Below, one piece after another: positions 10,888-21,242 of a stretch of DNA of 64,000 nucleotides (positions within the stretch are counted from its first letter, which is position 1; each line of letters opens with the position of its first letter). The translations under genes were made by a program, and so were the position numbers. The notes beneath the pieces are model-generated. The model saw only the letters and a program-made list of their open reading frames with translations. It was not told the DNA's origin and ran no database searches. Source of the DNA: Tetrapyrgos nigripes (taxonomy: Eukaryota > Basidiomycota > Agaricomycetes > Agaricales > Campanellaceae); contig JAACJM010000097.1 in assembly GCA_013368315.1 (NCBI GenBank), forward strand, positions 245,594-309,593, read 5' to 3'.

Positions 10888-12053
10888 TACGCTGGATGAG
10901 TGTAGCCGATCAATGCGGACCCGAATCCAGGTATAGTAGGAGCCAAGGAGGATGGGTAGTGACTGCAATGGACATTACGCGAGTCAATACACTATCCGTA
11001 TTCCTAAGAAGCGAAGCTCGTCAGTGGTTCAATGACGAGATTGAGCAAGCATCTACCTCAATTTATGAAGAAAGACCTACCTTTCTACAAGTGATCTGTG
11101 TGCTATTTAAGCAATTCGTTCACGAAAGATCACTTAGTACGGTAGCTGACCGATTCAAAGCTGTTACTTACAGTGAAAATCGAGGTATTAAAGGCATATT
11201 CAGAGATCTTATACGATTCTCTAAGTGTATGCCTAGCCCTCCTGACGTATATTCTCTTAAACATCAGATTTTCTTCTCTGTTCCTATATCAATGGCGAAG
11301 GAAATGACTCGTACAGTCACTGCTGAACGAAATACTGTCGATCAAATCGTAAAAGCAGGAATTGCCTACGAGAAAGGGCATAGCGTGTTCAAGTACTATG
11401 AACAAGCGCGTCCGTCTCGTGAGAAACGTGCGGAGGTGTCGACTCATAATGAAAGAAGACGTCAATCACCTCGTCGACTTCAGAAGGTTGAAAATCGACG
11501 ATACAGCGTACCTGTTCACAATCAGGATCGCCATAGTAATTCCAAAGGCAATACCTTTGCCAGGAATAGGCCAAATACGGAAAGGCCTCCCAGAGATGCA
11601 TCCAACCAGCAAAACCCTAAACCAAAAGGAGTTTGTTGGGATTGTGGCAAAGCTGGAGTCATGAGAGGACATCCAGATTGTAAGAAGACTGGACAACCAG
11701 GCGCAAACCGTATGTTTCGCATGGTGGATGAAAGCGGCAGTGCTACACAAGTACGATTATTCCGAATATCGGCGGATGAAGCCATAGCGGATAGTCCTGT
11801 TGCTGAAGCCGGTAATAATGCCGAGCAGTCAAGTTTGCCAAACGACGACGAGATATGGGACCGCTATGAAAGTGACGGTGACTCCAATAACTTTGACGGA
11901 TCGCAATACGAGTCTGACGCTACTGATGAGCGATATTTCTCATCTGAATCCCCGGAGCAGATGGGATTTATGAGGACAGTCGATGAAAATGTGTATACAT
12001 ACCCTGAGCGAATAGGTATGATGTACGACGATTTTGACCTAGAATCGGTATAA

Positions 12054-13480
12054 CCGACGAAGCGCTGGCCCCTGCGGGGCGGCAGAGCCCGCTACAACTC
12101 GCCGGTTCATCACTATGCTTTACGCCAACGCAAGAAGAGGAAACAGTTTGAAGTCTACAGGATGATATGTAACAAGGAATGCCTGGCCATAGTACACTCA
12201 GCCTTCGCCCCCAACTCTCCAAAATATACACAGTACGACAAAACTGTCACAATTTGCTAATTGATCCACCAATTAGAAATTTGTGACAGTGCTGCCGCAA
12301 TATTAGAGTTTTGGGATTGCCTTTGATCCATCAACTGTCATAGATTTGTCACAGTTACTATTAACAATTTGTGATAGCTGGACATAGCCACCGCATAGGG
12401 TGTAGCAGTAGCCTTGCACCCTTCCTTTCCTCCCATTCCTCTTCTGTTACCAAATGTCCAGTAGAAAGCAAATAAACAAAGAGTATATTGACTGCAACTA
12501 ATACATCTACGAGTGTATATGTATGTAGACAGATAACCCAGAACCATCTATAAACTATACTCGACTCAAGAACCTGTCATACCTGTAAGTTGGAGTCAAG
12601 GCACTTGCGCAACTCTTGAAGGATAGCTTGAGGGCCCGGCAAAACACGAAAGAGCGTGAAGATTACACTTGATGAGAACTTGCAAGTCAGACTGGGTCTT
12701 GAGGCCTTGGGGACTTGCTTGATCTGATAGGCACAGACAGAGACCTATGGTCATTAAACTCGACGGAAACTTGCGGGTCTTGAGGCCTTGAGAGCATGCT
12801 TGATCTAACACAGGCTTCGGCTCAGCTGCGCTGTCATTGCAGAAGCTGTTCTTGAGGAGGATGGGCTGGAGGTCCACGGTGATCCATTTGATGAGCAGAA
12901 AAGAGATAGCACGGAACCATGGAATCTTGTAAGCGCAAGAACGCCCTGCCAGCGTGAGGGTGGAAGGAAAGATGAAAAGAAAAAAAAAACGCCAAGTTCA
13001 ACTCTGACTCAACAACTCACGTGCAGCATTTGGCAGATTGGCGGCCTCGGACCAGAGGCCTAATTTGGACGACGGTAGCCGCAGTCCGCTCTCACAAACC
13101 AGCACGAACCCTGACAACGTCAACAGCCAAGGGCTTTCGAAAGTTTGTCGCAGCGCTTTCACAATTTGTTAAAAATATCACTGTCACAGATCTAAGCTCG
13201 CAGAACTGTTAACAAATTGTGATTTCAAGGTGCAGCCGTGTATGTTACCTAAACAGGGGCCGAAGAACGGAGCTGATCGCATACCTGTTACCATGAAACG
13301 CTAGAGGCGGCAAGGAGGAGGTCTGAACTGTCATTGAAAAACAAAGAGCGTCGGATCAGGTCAAACCCACTGTACTGGGTCGATTTCAGTGCTGGTGCCG
13401 CGGAGCGGAGTTTCGATTGAACCGGCCTGTTGTGCGCCGCGGCGTTGTGTGAATAGGATTGGTACCACAAGACCCACTAC
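12054..13480. repeat. Non-coding insert in Gypsy-1 with repeated hairpin motifs
   Basis: Between gag and protease about 1.4 kb carries no continuous frame. It contains several copies, in both orientations, of a motif built from ACTGTCACA and CACAAATTGTTAA: a hairpin at 12245-12290 and further copies near 12325-12380, 13155-13190 and 13204-13222. A GC-rich 9-bp stem closes at 13471-13493 (CCCACTACC...GGTAGTGGG). The first 100 bp may still be gag or protease linker in another frame. The exact ends and target duplication cannot be fixed by eye. Confidence 0.5.
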
Positions 13481-13515
13481 CTAAACGGTAGTGGGAATCA
13501 TCATACGATACTGCT

Positions 13516-14298
13516 TTGGAGGGCTTATCCGACTCAGAATTGGAGTCAGATGTGGAGTCAGTACACTCAATAGAGACATTGAGTGATATTGATGATGTAG
13601 ACGAAGCTGGAATAGCAAACTGGCTCAACGTCAATGAATATCTACGATCAATGAATGTTACTCGAGATGGTGGATATAAAGCTACTTTGGAAGCATCTAA
13701 GATCGAACTTCCTCGTAGTAAGACGAAGCGTAAGGCGTCCGAAAACCGTTGTCTTTCTGCATTTGTTGAAATGAATGGTGTACGGGCGTTCGCGCTATTC
13801 GATAGTGGCAGCACAGCTGATGCCATTAGTCCGGATTTTGCGAGAGCTGCTGATTTGAAAGTATTTCGACTTGATAATCCAGTGGTTTTGCAGTTAGGAA
13901 CCAAGGGCAGCCGTGGAAACATTTTCTACGGTTGCGTGTCACCATACCGCTTCGGTGATGGTGGAAACATTGTGGCGGATCGTGATTATTTCGATATTGC
14001 AAACATAGACCGGTACGATCTGGTGATAGGTACTGTGTTCATGCGTAGGCATGGAATTGCCTTAGACTTTGAATATGATAAAGTACGAATCCGTGGCAAA
14101 CCCTTTCCCACTCTTTCTGAGGGAGAGGAAGTAAGAGAACTAGCTCGTCGTCATTCGAAAAATGTTTCGTCTGATATACAGTATAAAAATAACGAGCAAT
14201 TAGAGGTAAAACGACGACCTCACAAGTATGGCGTTGATCAAAAACATCATAAATTAGCTACTGAGTCCAAAAAACTTAGTGAGAAAAATTCTACGTGA
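13516..14298 (+). pseudogene. Gypsy-1 retropepsin-like aspartic protease
   Basis: The segment is open for 260 residues and has the retropepsin signature FALFDSGSTADAI at about 13790-13830, with the catalytic Asp in DSG intact, and a hydrophobic C-terminal block (DLVIGTVFMRRHGIALDF). This enzyme would cleave the Gag-Pol polyprotein. There is no natural start codon because it should be part of Pol. After TGA 14298 the polyprotein continues in the linker at 14343-14800. It is an internal piece of an interrupted gene. Confidence 0.8.
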
Positions 14299-14342
14299 CT
14301 AGATGGTTACAAAACAAATCTTCGATCCGACGGTGCTCAGCC

Positions 14343-14800
14343 ACCGTGGAGTCGTAGATCAGTAACTATTGAGAATGTTACGGATGAAGAAAATGAAAAC
14401 TTACGCATAGGAATGAGCCGTCAACTGCCTGTACTATTGGTACCAGAGGACGAGATAAGTATCGATGATATTGAGAGTATTGTCGATGAAGTGACTTCGG
14501 GAGCTTTTTCTGATTCAAAACTGAATCAAAAGCTAAAAGAAGCGGCTGAACTAGTAAATGAATACTCAATGGCAAAATTTCCAGAGAAATTCGTGAATCA
14601 AGTCGAGATTGGTTATAGAACTAACCAATATCAACCAGTAGAAGCTTTCCGAGCTGTTACTGAGAAATTCAAAGATCGTGTAATACACGAAAATGTGATA
14701 TCTGAACAGACTTACACCACGGAGGACATACCTCGTCTTAGACAAAAGTGGTTGGATAGCTGCAAAGATATCATGAATGGAGTTACGAGGCCGAATGAAA
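14343..14800 (+). pseudogene. pol: Gypsy-1 pol linker and start of reverse transcriptase region
   Basis: The frame containing VPEDEISIDDIESIVDEVTS and KWLDSCKDIMNGV is the usual acidic linker upstream of reverse transcriptase in this family of fungal Ty3 elements. The expected continuation (ERLPPMREVNHTIPL) is found only at 16157, so about 1.35 kb of other DNA lies between. Confidence 0.7.
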
Positions 14801-16150
14801 TGAGGCTGAGTTCTTTACACTCCGTTTCCACGTGTGGCGGTGCATATTCATCCCGTCTCCTCCCATGCTGTTGTTTCCGGTTTCCTCCGAGTCCTTGCTC
14901 ATATCCGCAGCCCCTGTATTTCTTAACATGACCAAACAACGACATTGTCTCAATTACGACACTGAAGAATGAGGCTGAATGACGTAGGTGCTTGCACCTC
15001 CGGAGGCCTCCGCAAATAGCAAGTGGAGCCTCATCTGATACCCCTCTCTCACACATCCATTTATCGTTTCATTTGTTTTTTTTTATGTTTCCGATTTATT
15101 GTCTCAACAGCTTTCCAAGGATCGGATGCGGCGGGTGCTGTGGTTTGCAGCGGATGCCCATCGTAGACCAGTATGATCTGTCACGTATATATTTTCTCAT
15201 TCGAATTCACCTTTCCCTGACTAGCACGCACTTTTCTTCTGCCCACCCAACCCACCCTCTATTATTAAATTTAAACTACTACTGCTGCTACTTACACTTG
15301 TTCGTATTTACGAGCCCTATCGCTCACTCACAATCTCTATATTTCAATGGGGACAGTTGTCCCTGGTTTGGCCTATTACATACAAAATGAAGTGAAGCTT
15401 GCGAGTAAAGTGGAGGGTTCTTTACACTCGGTTTCTGCTTGCGGCTATGTCGTCTCGTTCCCCGATGCATTCCCAAGCATGCGTCATCCATCGTCCCTAT
15501 TCCATTGGATCTTGGCCGGCGTACTCAACATTATTTTCTCAGTGCGCCCAAAGTATCCAAAAAGTACAATTTACCGGCTTCGGATTTATCCGGTTAGACA
15601 CGTGACTTACACATGTCAGTGTTCTCGTCATTTCACTCCTTCACCACTGACTCTCCTCACTCTACTGTTCCAAGACTTCGATACCAGGTACACCAAATTA
15701 GATGTCAAGCTAGAAGTAGAGTAGAGGGAGTATATGTCTCTTTGAAGTTATTATTGTCTTCCAGTGTGTTATCATTTTCTTCTCTCTTTTTCCTTTGCTT
15801 CGTCGGCTGAAGACATCAAAACCTCCCTGTTTTGTATATGCCTGGTATGTTTGCTTTTCCCTTTTTCTATGTGTTTTACCTTCCCTTATTCCTTGTCTTT
15901 TCCTTTACTTTCTTTGCTGTTTTTCGCTATCCAATTATGCAACTTTCACTCTGCCTTCTTTGTCTCATTGTCACCAGATCTGGATCCTGTCTTCATGGTT
16001 ATTGTTACCTGTTTTTTTGCTCCAAGCATCTACATAGAATGACCAGCTGCTTGTACAAGAAATGAAAATACAATTTAATGACTATTTGGTCCAAGGTAAA
16101 ACCCTGCGGCCTCGTACTCGCCACGCCTCGGCGCTGGCCCACACCCTTTT
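14801..16150. mobile_element. Unclassified insertion(s) in Gypsy-1 pol
   Basis: This DNA separates two adjacent parts of the pol frame. It is pyrimidine-rich with no conserved domain. The motif TTCTTTACACTCSGTTTC occurs at 14811 and again at 15419, and the direct repeat AATGAGGCTGA at about 14799 and 14964, which suggests more than one event. I cannot define a clean target duplication; LTR fragments or SINE-like DNA are possible. Confidence 0.5.
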
Positions 16151-16244
16151 CATACCGGAAAGGTTGCCACCCATGAGAGAAGTGAATCACACTATACCTC
16201 TCGAGGATGACAACAAGAAATACCGTTACTATTTACCTCGATGC

Positions 16245-16456
16245 TGGTTTACAGCCACTCGATTCTCTTCTTATTTCACGTGTATCTCTAGCGTCACCTT
16301 TATGTCACTTAGTCACATAGCGATTCCTTAGTTCTATCTTACCACCACCACCTGTACCTTGTACCTTCTTCTTACATGCGTTGCAATCCATAGCATGGCT
16401 GTCATTGCCCCTGTGTGACTGTCAGTGATTTCCGACGAGCACAGCATCGGTTTACA
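16245..16456. mobile_element. 212-bp insert with 6-bp target duplication CGATGC
   Basis: The insert starts TGGTTTACAGCC and ends ATCGGTTTACA, giving TG...CA termini and an imperfect GGTTTACA direct repeat at both ends. It is flanked by CGATGC at 16239-16244 and 16457-16462. Deleting it with one CGATGC rejoins the RT frame at the conserved PRCPD step. It could be a small solo LTR, although 6-bp duplications are less usual, or a TRIM-like fragment. Confidence 0.75.
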
Positions 16457-16933
16457 CGATGCCCTGATTCTCTCCATAGTCAGTTGGCCAAGAAGATTGC
16501 AAAATATATGCGTTCCGGTTGGTGGAAACCAATGGCTGTTTGAAACGCCATACCTATGCTGTGTATACCAAAGAAAGATGGTACACTTCGAACTCCAATG
16601 GACTGTAGAGAGCGTAATGCGAATACAGTGAAGGATGTTACACCTTTTCCCAATCAAGATCGGGTATGCATGCAATGTGCTAGTCGAAAAATCCGATCTA
16701 AGATAGATTTATCAGATGCATACAAACAAATTCGTATAGTAGAAAAGGATGTCTGGAAAACAGCGTTATCGACAGTCAGCAGTACATTTGTAAGTACTGT
16801 AATGCAACAAGGTGATTGCAATGCACCTTCGACTTTTCAACGCCTGATGAACCATATATTCCAAGACTACATTGGTGTATTTATGCATGTTTATCTAGAC
16901 GATATATTCGTGTTCAGTGATTCAATTGAAGAG

Positions 16934-17355
16934 TGTCACGAATCGCTGCTCTATTTACCTCCCTATTCATTTCTTAACTCCATGGACTACTATTCATTTC
17001 TCTCATATTCCCATCATCATCTTCCTTGTCTACAGTTACCATCACTTGGTCTGACATGTACATCATTTATCTCCTCCGATTCCTATCTCCATGGACATTC
17101 TCACCTATTCACTTATTCTCAATTCACTTCCTTTACATATATACCAAGGGGCTTGTAGTTAGTTCTTTAGTCTGTTCACTTCGTCTCCACTCTGCTCTCA
17201 GTACAAGTGCAGTGTTGGGCATAGTCAGCTACTCATCCTTTTCTCGTCTCTACTATTTCTCTATATCTCTCTCTCTTGTCTCACTGTAACTTGCCAATCT
17301 ATCTTGTTCATTGTGTGACTTGGGTGATTATTGCTAAGTGACAACATTCTTGACA
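16934..17355. mobile_element. Solo LTR (422 bp) in Gypsy-1 RT, TSD AAGAG
   Basis: The insert begins TGTCACGAATCGC and ends CATTCTTGACA, so the termini form the short TGTCA/TGACA inverted repeat typical of Ty3 LTRs. It is flanked by AAGAG at 16929-16933 and 17356-17360. Removing it joins SDSIEE to HEKHLSLVF, the canonical RT sequence. It contains no coding region. Confidence 0.9.
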
Positions 17356-17530
17356 AAGAGCATGAGAAACACTTATCTTTAGTATTTGATAAGTTGCGTG
17401 AACAGCACCTGTTCATGAAAGCTAAGAAAGTACAACTGTACACAGAAGTACTGGAGTGTCTAGGACACGTAATTGATGATTCAGGTCTTCATGCGGATGC
17501 TGATAAATTAGCACAAATCCATAATTGGAG

Positions 17531-18250
17531 GATATTCAAAAATTCCTAGGTCTCGTCAATTATTTAGGACATTTTCTACCAGATATCAGTGCGTGGACTA
17601 TGCCCCTATCTGAGATGTCAAAGAATGGTCAACCGTTCTTCTGGAAAGACATACACGAAGTTTGTCTTCAGAATATCAAAAATTTGTGCTGTAAATCAAC
17701 CCTCGAAATCATGGGTGATCACTGATGCATTAATGATGGGGGTGGGCACGATGTATGGTCAGGGACCTACCTGGCAAACATGTAGACTGGCTGGGTTCAT
17801 GTCTAAAAAATTTACAGATGCCCAGCGAAATTATCGGGTCTTTGAAACAGAGATGCTCGCAATATTGGAAGCACTGCTGAAGTGGGAGGATAAATTGGTT
17901 GATTATCACATTCACGTAGTGACTGATCATGAAGCCTTACAATTCTTCCAAACTCAGAAACAACTATTGAGTTGTCAAATGAGATGGATGGAATATTTAG
18001 CTAGGTTTGACATTGACATAACCTATATCAAGGGTGTCAATAATAGGGTAGTGGATGCATTATCACGCTATTACGAGTCAGATACCTATGAAGAAGAACA
18101 TCCCATTCACGAGTATGTGAACACTGATATTCGACTCGATAAGGCAGGTGAAGACTTACTGATTGGTCGTAAAGATGAGCTCAACAAATTGGTTGAGCAT
18201 ATCCGTGCTATGAGACGAGCAACAGCCAAAGAAGCTGTAGAACAATGAGA
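17531..18250 (+). pseudogene. pol: Gypsy-1 RNase H domain
   Basis: After the RT connection (FLGLVNYLGHFLPDISAWT) comes an RNase H domain with its acidic residues in WVITDALMMG, FETEMLAILEAL, VVTDHEAL and NRVVDALSR. In the life cycle this domain removes RNA from the RNA-DNA hybrid. One frame change occurs near 17590. A stop at 18248 separates it from integrase. Confidence 0.85.
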
Positions 18251-18252
18251 TC

Positions 18253-18838
18253 TTGAAGCAGGAGAAATGGAAGCTTCACGAGAACCAGATGAGCCAAACA
18301 CCTATTATTGCTTCATCAGAGAATCCCACAGTCCTAGAATCTCGTAGTAGAGGAAAAGATTTACTCACAACTATGGAAAGTTACCCAAACTTTTCTACAG
18401 ATGTGAAGCATTATTATGAGACAGATCCTCTGTTTTCTAAGATTATTCAGAAACCAGAAGATCATCCACGGTTTACAATTGAAAATGGGCTTATCTGGAC
18501 TAACAATCGTGTTGGCGAGAAAGTTCTATGTATACCTAATGCTCCAAAGGGAGTAAAATCATTGTGGGGTCTGATACTAGAACAAGGACATCAGACTGTT
18601 GGACATTTCAGTCCACAGCGTACCTCCGATTACATTTGAAGATGGTACTGGTGGCCAAGAATCTTTGGCATGACTGACAAGTTTTGTAAGTCTTGTGAGA
18701 CTTGTCATATGGCTAAAGGGAATTATCAGTCACCAACTGGTAAATTACATACCTTGCCTATACAGACACGTCCATGGCAGTCAATTGGCATGGACTTTAT
18801 CGGGCCTTTTCCAGAAGTAAAAGGGTATAACTATTTTC
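18253..18838 (+). pseudogene. pol: Gypsy-1 integrase, N-terminal zinc finger and start of core
   Basis: The HHCC zinc-binding region is visible as GHQTVGHF followed by CKSCETCHMAKG. Then comes the core start WQSIGMDFIGPFPEVKGYNYF with the first catalytic Asp. A stop occurs after RTSDYI (18639). At about 18838 the sequence passes without a frame break into Ty1/copia RT, so the other catalytic residues (D and E) and the C terminus are missing. Confidence 0.85.
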
Positions 18839-19470
18839 GTAGTGCTTATTTATATGGCATACTCGAAGAAGAGATCTACATGGAACAACTGGAAGGTTTT
18901 ATAGAACCTGGAAAAGAGTGCAAAGTTATCCAGTTACTTCATGCTCTATATGGACTTAAGCAAGCAGGTCTCGACAAGTCCATGACAGAACTCAGTTTCA
19001 CATGAATTGATTCTGATGCTGGAATCTTCATCTATGATGTGAATGGCTCAATAGTCATTGCTGTTGTTTATGTAGATGATGCCCTATTCTGTGGATCAAA
19101 CAGAAAGCTAGTTCTAGAACTAAAGGCGAAATTCATGAAGAAATGGGAATGCAGGGATCTTGGCGATGGTAAGGAATTCCTTAGAATGAACATTGTCAGG
19201 AAAGGCAACAAGATCTACCTTGATCAATCTGCTTATCTTGAAAAAGTACTAGAACAATATGCTATGCAAAATGTGAAAGCTTCTGCTACTCCATTACCTG
19301 CAGGATATTATCCTTCATCAAACGACTCTGCAGTCAACCCAGTTCTTTGTCAGAGATACCAAACTATTATTGGCTCTCTTCTTTATATTATGTTAGGAAC
19401 CTGTCCTGACATCGCCTTCACAGTTTGTAACTTGCACAACATGCAGCAAACCCATCAAATGACCATTTAA
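18839..19470 (+). pseudogene. Ty1/copia reverse transcriptase, C-terminal two thirds
   Basis: Recognisable blocks are LYGLKQAG, the catalytic YVDDALFCGSN (about 19058-19090), FMKKWECRDLGDGKEFLRM and SLLYIMLGTCPDIAFTVCNL. A stop (TGA, in place of Trp) follows TELSFT at 19003, and further breaks occur after 19470. This would have been the polymerase of a copia element; it is not functional. Confidence 0.85.
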
Positions 19471-19646
19471 ACAAAGCACTTTACATTTGTTGTTACCTTC
19501 TTGGTACTCAACACTATGCTCTGGTTTACAATGGATCCAAGAATGCTAATGCATCAGGCTCAGGCCTTTCTACTTAAACAGATCCAACTACTTGATGATC
19601 ACATACAGGCTTTTTCTTAACATTAGCCCATGCCACTTTCAGCTGG

Positions 19647-20018
19647 ATGTCAAGAGCACAAAACACAATTACACTAAGCTCTACCAAAGCTGAATATATG
19701 GCACTCAGTGATTGTAGTTGCCAAGTTATTTGGGTTCAAGCTCTTTTAAAAGAGATTGATATGCCAATAGGAACAGTCAACATATACAGGGATAACCAAA
19801 GCTCTATCTTTATTGCATCAAACCCTGTTACAGAAAAATGGTCTAAACATATAGATGTTAAATTCCACTTCATATGAAAACAGGTTGTAAACAAGAAAGT
19901 CAAAGTACTCTTTATAGACGGAAATGACAATCCTGCTGATATGTTTACAAAAAATCTTGGTCATACAAAATTTGAGAAGTTTAGATCACAACTAGGACTT
20001 CAATTTTATACAAGTTGA
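19647..20018 (+). pseudogene. Ty1/copia RNase H
   Basis: The frame contains STKAEYMALSDCSCQVIWVQ, YRDNQSSIFIASNPV and HIDVKFHF, all standard copia RNase H motifs. After a TGA near 19876 the same region continues to the C-terminal block DMFTKNLGHTKFEKFRSQLGL, ending at about 20018 just upstream of the polypurine tract. Confidence 0.85.
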
Positions 20019-20137
20019 AGAATGACTTAATAGTCATTATACACTACAAGTGTAATTCCTTTGACAAAGATGAACCTTGGCTGCTTATAGCGCCATTATG
20101 CTTATGTGCACTAATTGTGCAGCTTAGCAAGGGGGAG

Positions 20138-20390
20138 TGTTGAATTGGCAGATTATGTAAGCAGCCATCAACACAACAATAAGGAATCACAACAATAATA
20201 TGATAAGAATCTTATTATCTATGCTTTATTGTCTGGGACTTATTGTCTATATCTTATTGTTTGTGCTTATTGTTCTTAGGTATCACATGTATTGTACTTC
20301 TCAGAACAGTATAAAATTGTAGATTGCCCTCTAATAACAGGAATTCTCCTACATCTCATCACTCTTAACCTCTAACCACTTGCTCTAACA
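20138..20390 (+). repeat. Copia 3' LTR (253 bp)
   Basis: The LTR runs from TGTTGAATTGGCAG to CTTGCTCTAACA, so TGTT...AACA closes it. It is preceded directly by the purine tract that primes plus-strand synthesis and contains a TATAAAA box at about 20311. No second copy is present in the window. Confidence 0.85.
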
Positions 20391-21242
20391 TGCATTATAA
20401 CATCCCCAGGTAAGTATGCAGTTGCTGCTACATATATAGAACATAGCCTGCTCAACAATGATGCCTGACCTGACCCTGAGGTTGAGGTTGAAGTTGAGGT
20501 AATAAGGCTAGTAACAAATGATACTGGCGCCAGCACTGGCACTGGTGTTGACAAAGTTGATGAAGATGTAGTCTTGGGCACAGAAGGTGGTGGTGGAAAC
20601 AATACTGTAGGCAGGTTAGTATCACTTCAAAAGTAAGAAGAATATGGAGACAAATGAAGCCAAATGAACAAAGAAGGACAACATACACGTTTGTAAGGTA
20701 ACAAGAGGAAGCAGCAGGATGATGTTAATTTGTATTTCCTCATTGTACCATTTTGTTACTTTGGAATGTGACCAAATAAGCAGGTACTTGTGCTGGGGAT
20801 GTTGTGTGTAATGTCAAGGTTGTCAATACACTCAAATAAACCACCCAAGTCACTTAAAAGACAAGAATAGATAGTAGATTGAGGAGATAGGGAGAAATGA
20901 GCTAGCTGACTAGGCTCGACACTGTGTAGACAAATATACAGAGTGAAGACGAAGTGAACAAACTGGGGAATCATCACAAAAGATCACTAAGGGACAAGAA
21001 AGAGTAAACAAAAATAGAGCAATGGCCATATGATGTATCAAAGGTGAGAACAATATATCAAATATGGATAGATATAGGTACCAAATCATAGAAGAATGAT
21101 TGACAGTTATTATAGGGTTTGACAAAAGTTATAGGGTTCATTGAGTATGAATTTGAGTATAAATTAATGATGATGAAGGAATTCCGAGTTTAATGATGAG
21201 GTAAAGGATGAAGGAGGACAGAGAACTGTAGCAGTTTGTGAC
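20391..21242 (-). repeat. Probable 3' LTR region of Gypsy-2
   Basis: On the minus strand a purine-rich tract (AAAGAGGGGGTAA, 21244-21256) is followed by TGTCACAAACTGCTACAG, the expected start of a Ty3 LTR, at 21242. The end of the LTR is uncertain: a TTGACA end would lie at about 20812, while the homology to copia stops at 20390. No gene is supported here; the small open frames have low-complexity products. Confidence 0.5.

Larger units (their letters stand above)
9132..12053 (+). pseudogene. gag: Gypsy-1 gag core and zinc knuckle, split by Tc1 copy A
   Basis: The retrotransposon capsid core begins at 9132 (KPEYYHGQDDIIAFDEWIRSF), is interrupted at the TA at 9259 and resumes at 10890 (RWMSVADQC). 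Across the TA the codons join exactly. The capsid helices follow (FLRSEARQWFNDEIEQ, PTFLQVICVLFKQFV). A basic linker leads to a Cys-rich motif CWDCGKAGVMRGHPDC at about 11635-11685, an atypical zinc knuckle with spacing C-X2-C-X8-H-X2-C. An acidic tail ends at TAA 12053. In intact relatives gag binds and packages element RNA. The uninterrupted 10896-12053 portion has no stop. Confidence 0.82.
16151..17530 (+). pseudogene. pol: Gypsy-1 reverse transcriptase, interrupted twice
   Basis: The RT reads ERLPPMREVNHTIPLEDDNK (16157), breaks at 16244, resumes at 16463 (PDSLHSQLAKKIAKYM), has a stop after KPMAV, and continues MLCIPKKDGTLRTPMDC, SKIDLSDAYKQIRI, MQQGDCNAPSTFQRL and the catalytic YLDDIFVFSDS (about 16890-16925). 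It breaks again at 16933 and resumes at 17361 (HEKHLSLVFDKLREQ). The catalytic Asp pair is intact. Removing the two inserts with their target duplications gives the expected order of RT motifs. Nonsense changes remain, so it is inactive. Confidence 0.85.
7503..18838 (+). mobile_element. Ty3/gypsy retrotransposon Gypsy-1, 3'-truncated and interrupted
   Basis: Gag, aspartic protease, reverse transcriptase, RNase H and the N-terminal part of integrase occur in canonical Ty3 order on the plus strand. Several insertions interrupt it: a solo LTR at 8752-9126, Tc1 copy A at 9261-10887, unknown DNA at about 12240-13480 and 14801-16150, a 212-bp insert at 16245-16456 and a solo LTR at 16934-17355. Where target duplications are visible, removing the insert restores the reading frame. 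Integrase is cut at about 18838 by a junction with copia. Nonsense changes are present as well, so the element is inactive. Confidence 0.9.
18839..20390 (+). mobile_element. Ty1/copia retrotransposon, 5'-truncated, with 3' LTR
   Basis: From SAYLYGILEEEIYMEQLEGF onward the coding sequence is copia RT and RNase H, followed by a polypurine tract (AAGGGGGAG at 20129-20137) and an LTR at 20138-20390. The LTR, gag, protease, integrase and N-terminal RT on the 5' side are missing. There is no resumption of Gypsy-1 after the LTR, so this is not a simple nested insertion. Confidence 0.88.

Noticed and set aside
18839..20390. Copia as a normal nested insertion in Gypsy-1
   Set aside because: Its 5' LTR and 5' half are missing and Gypsy-1 integrase does not resume after the 3' LTR.
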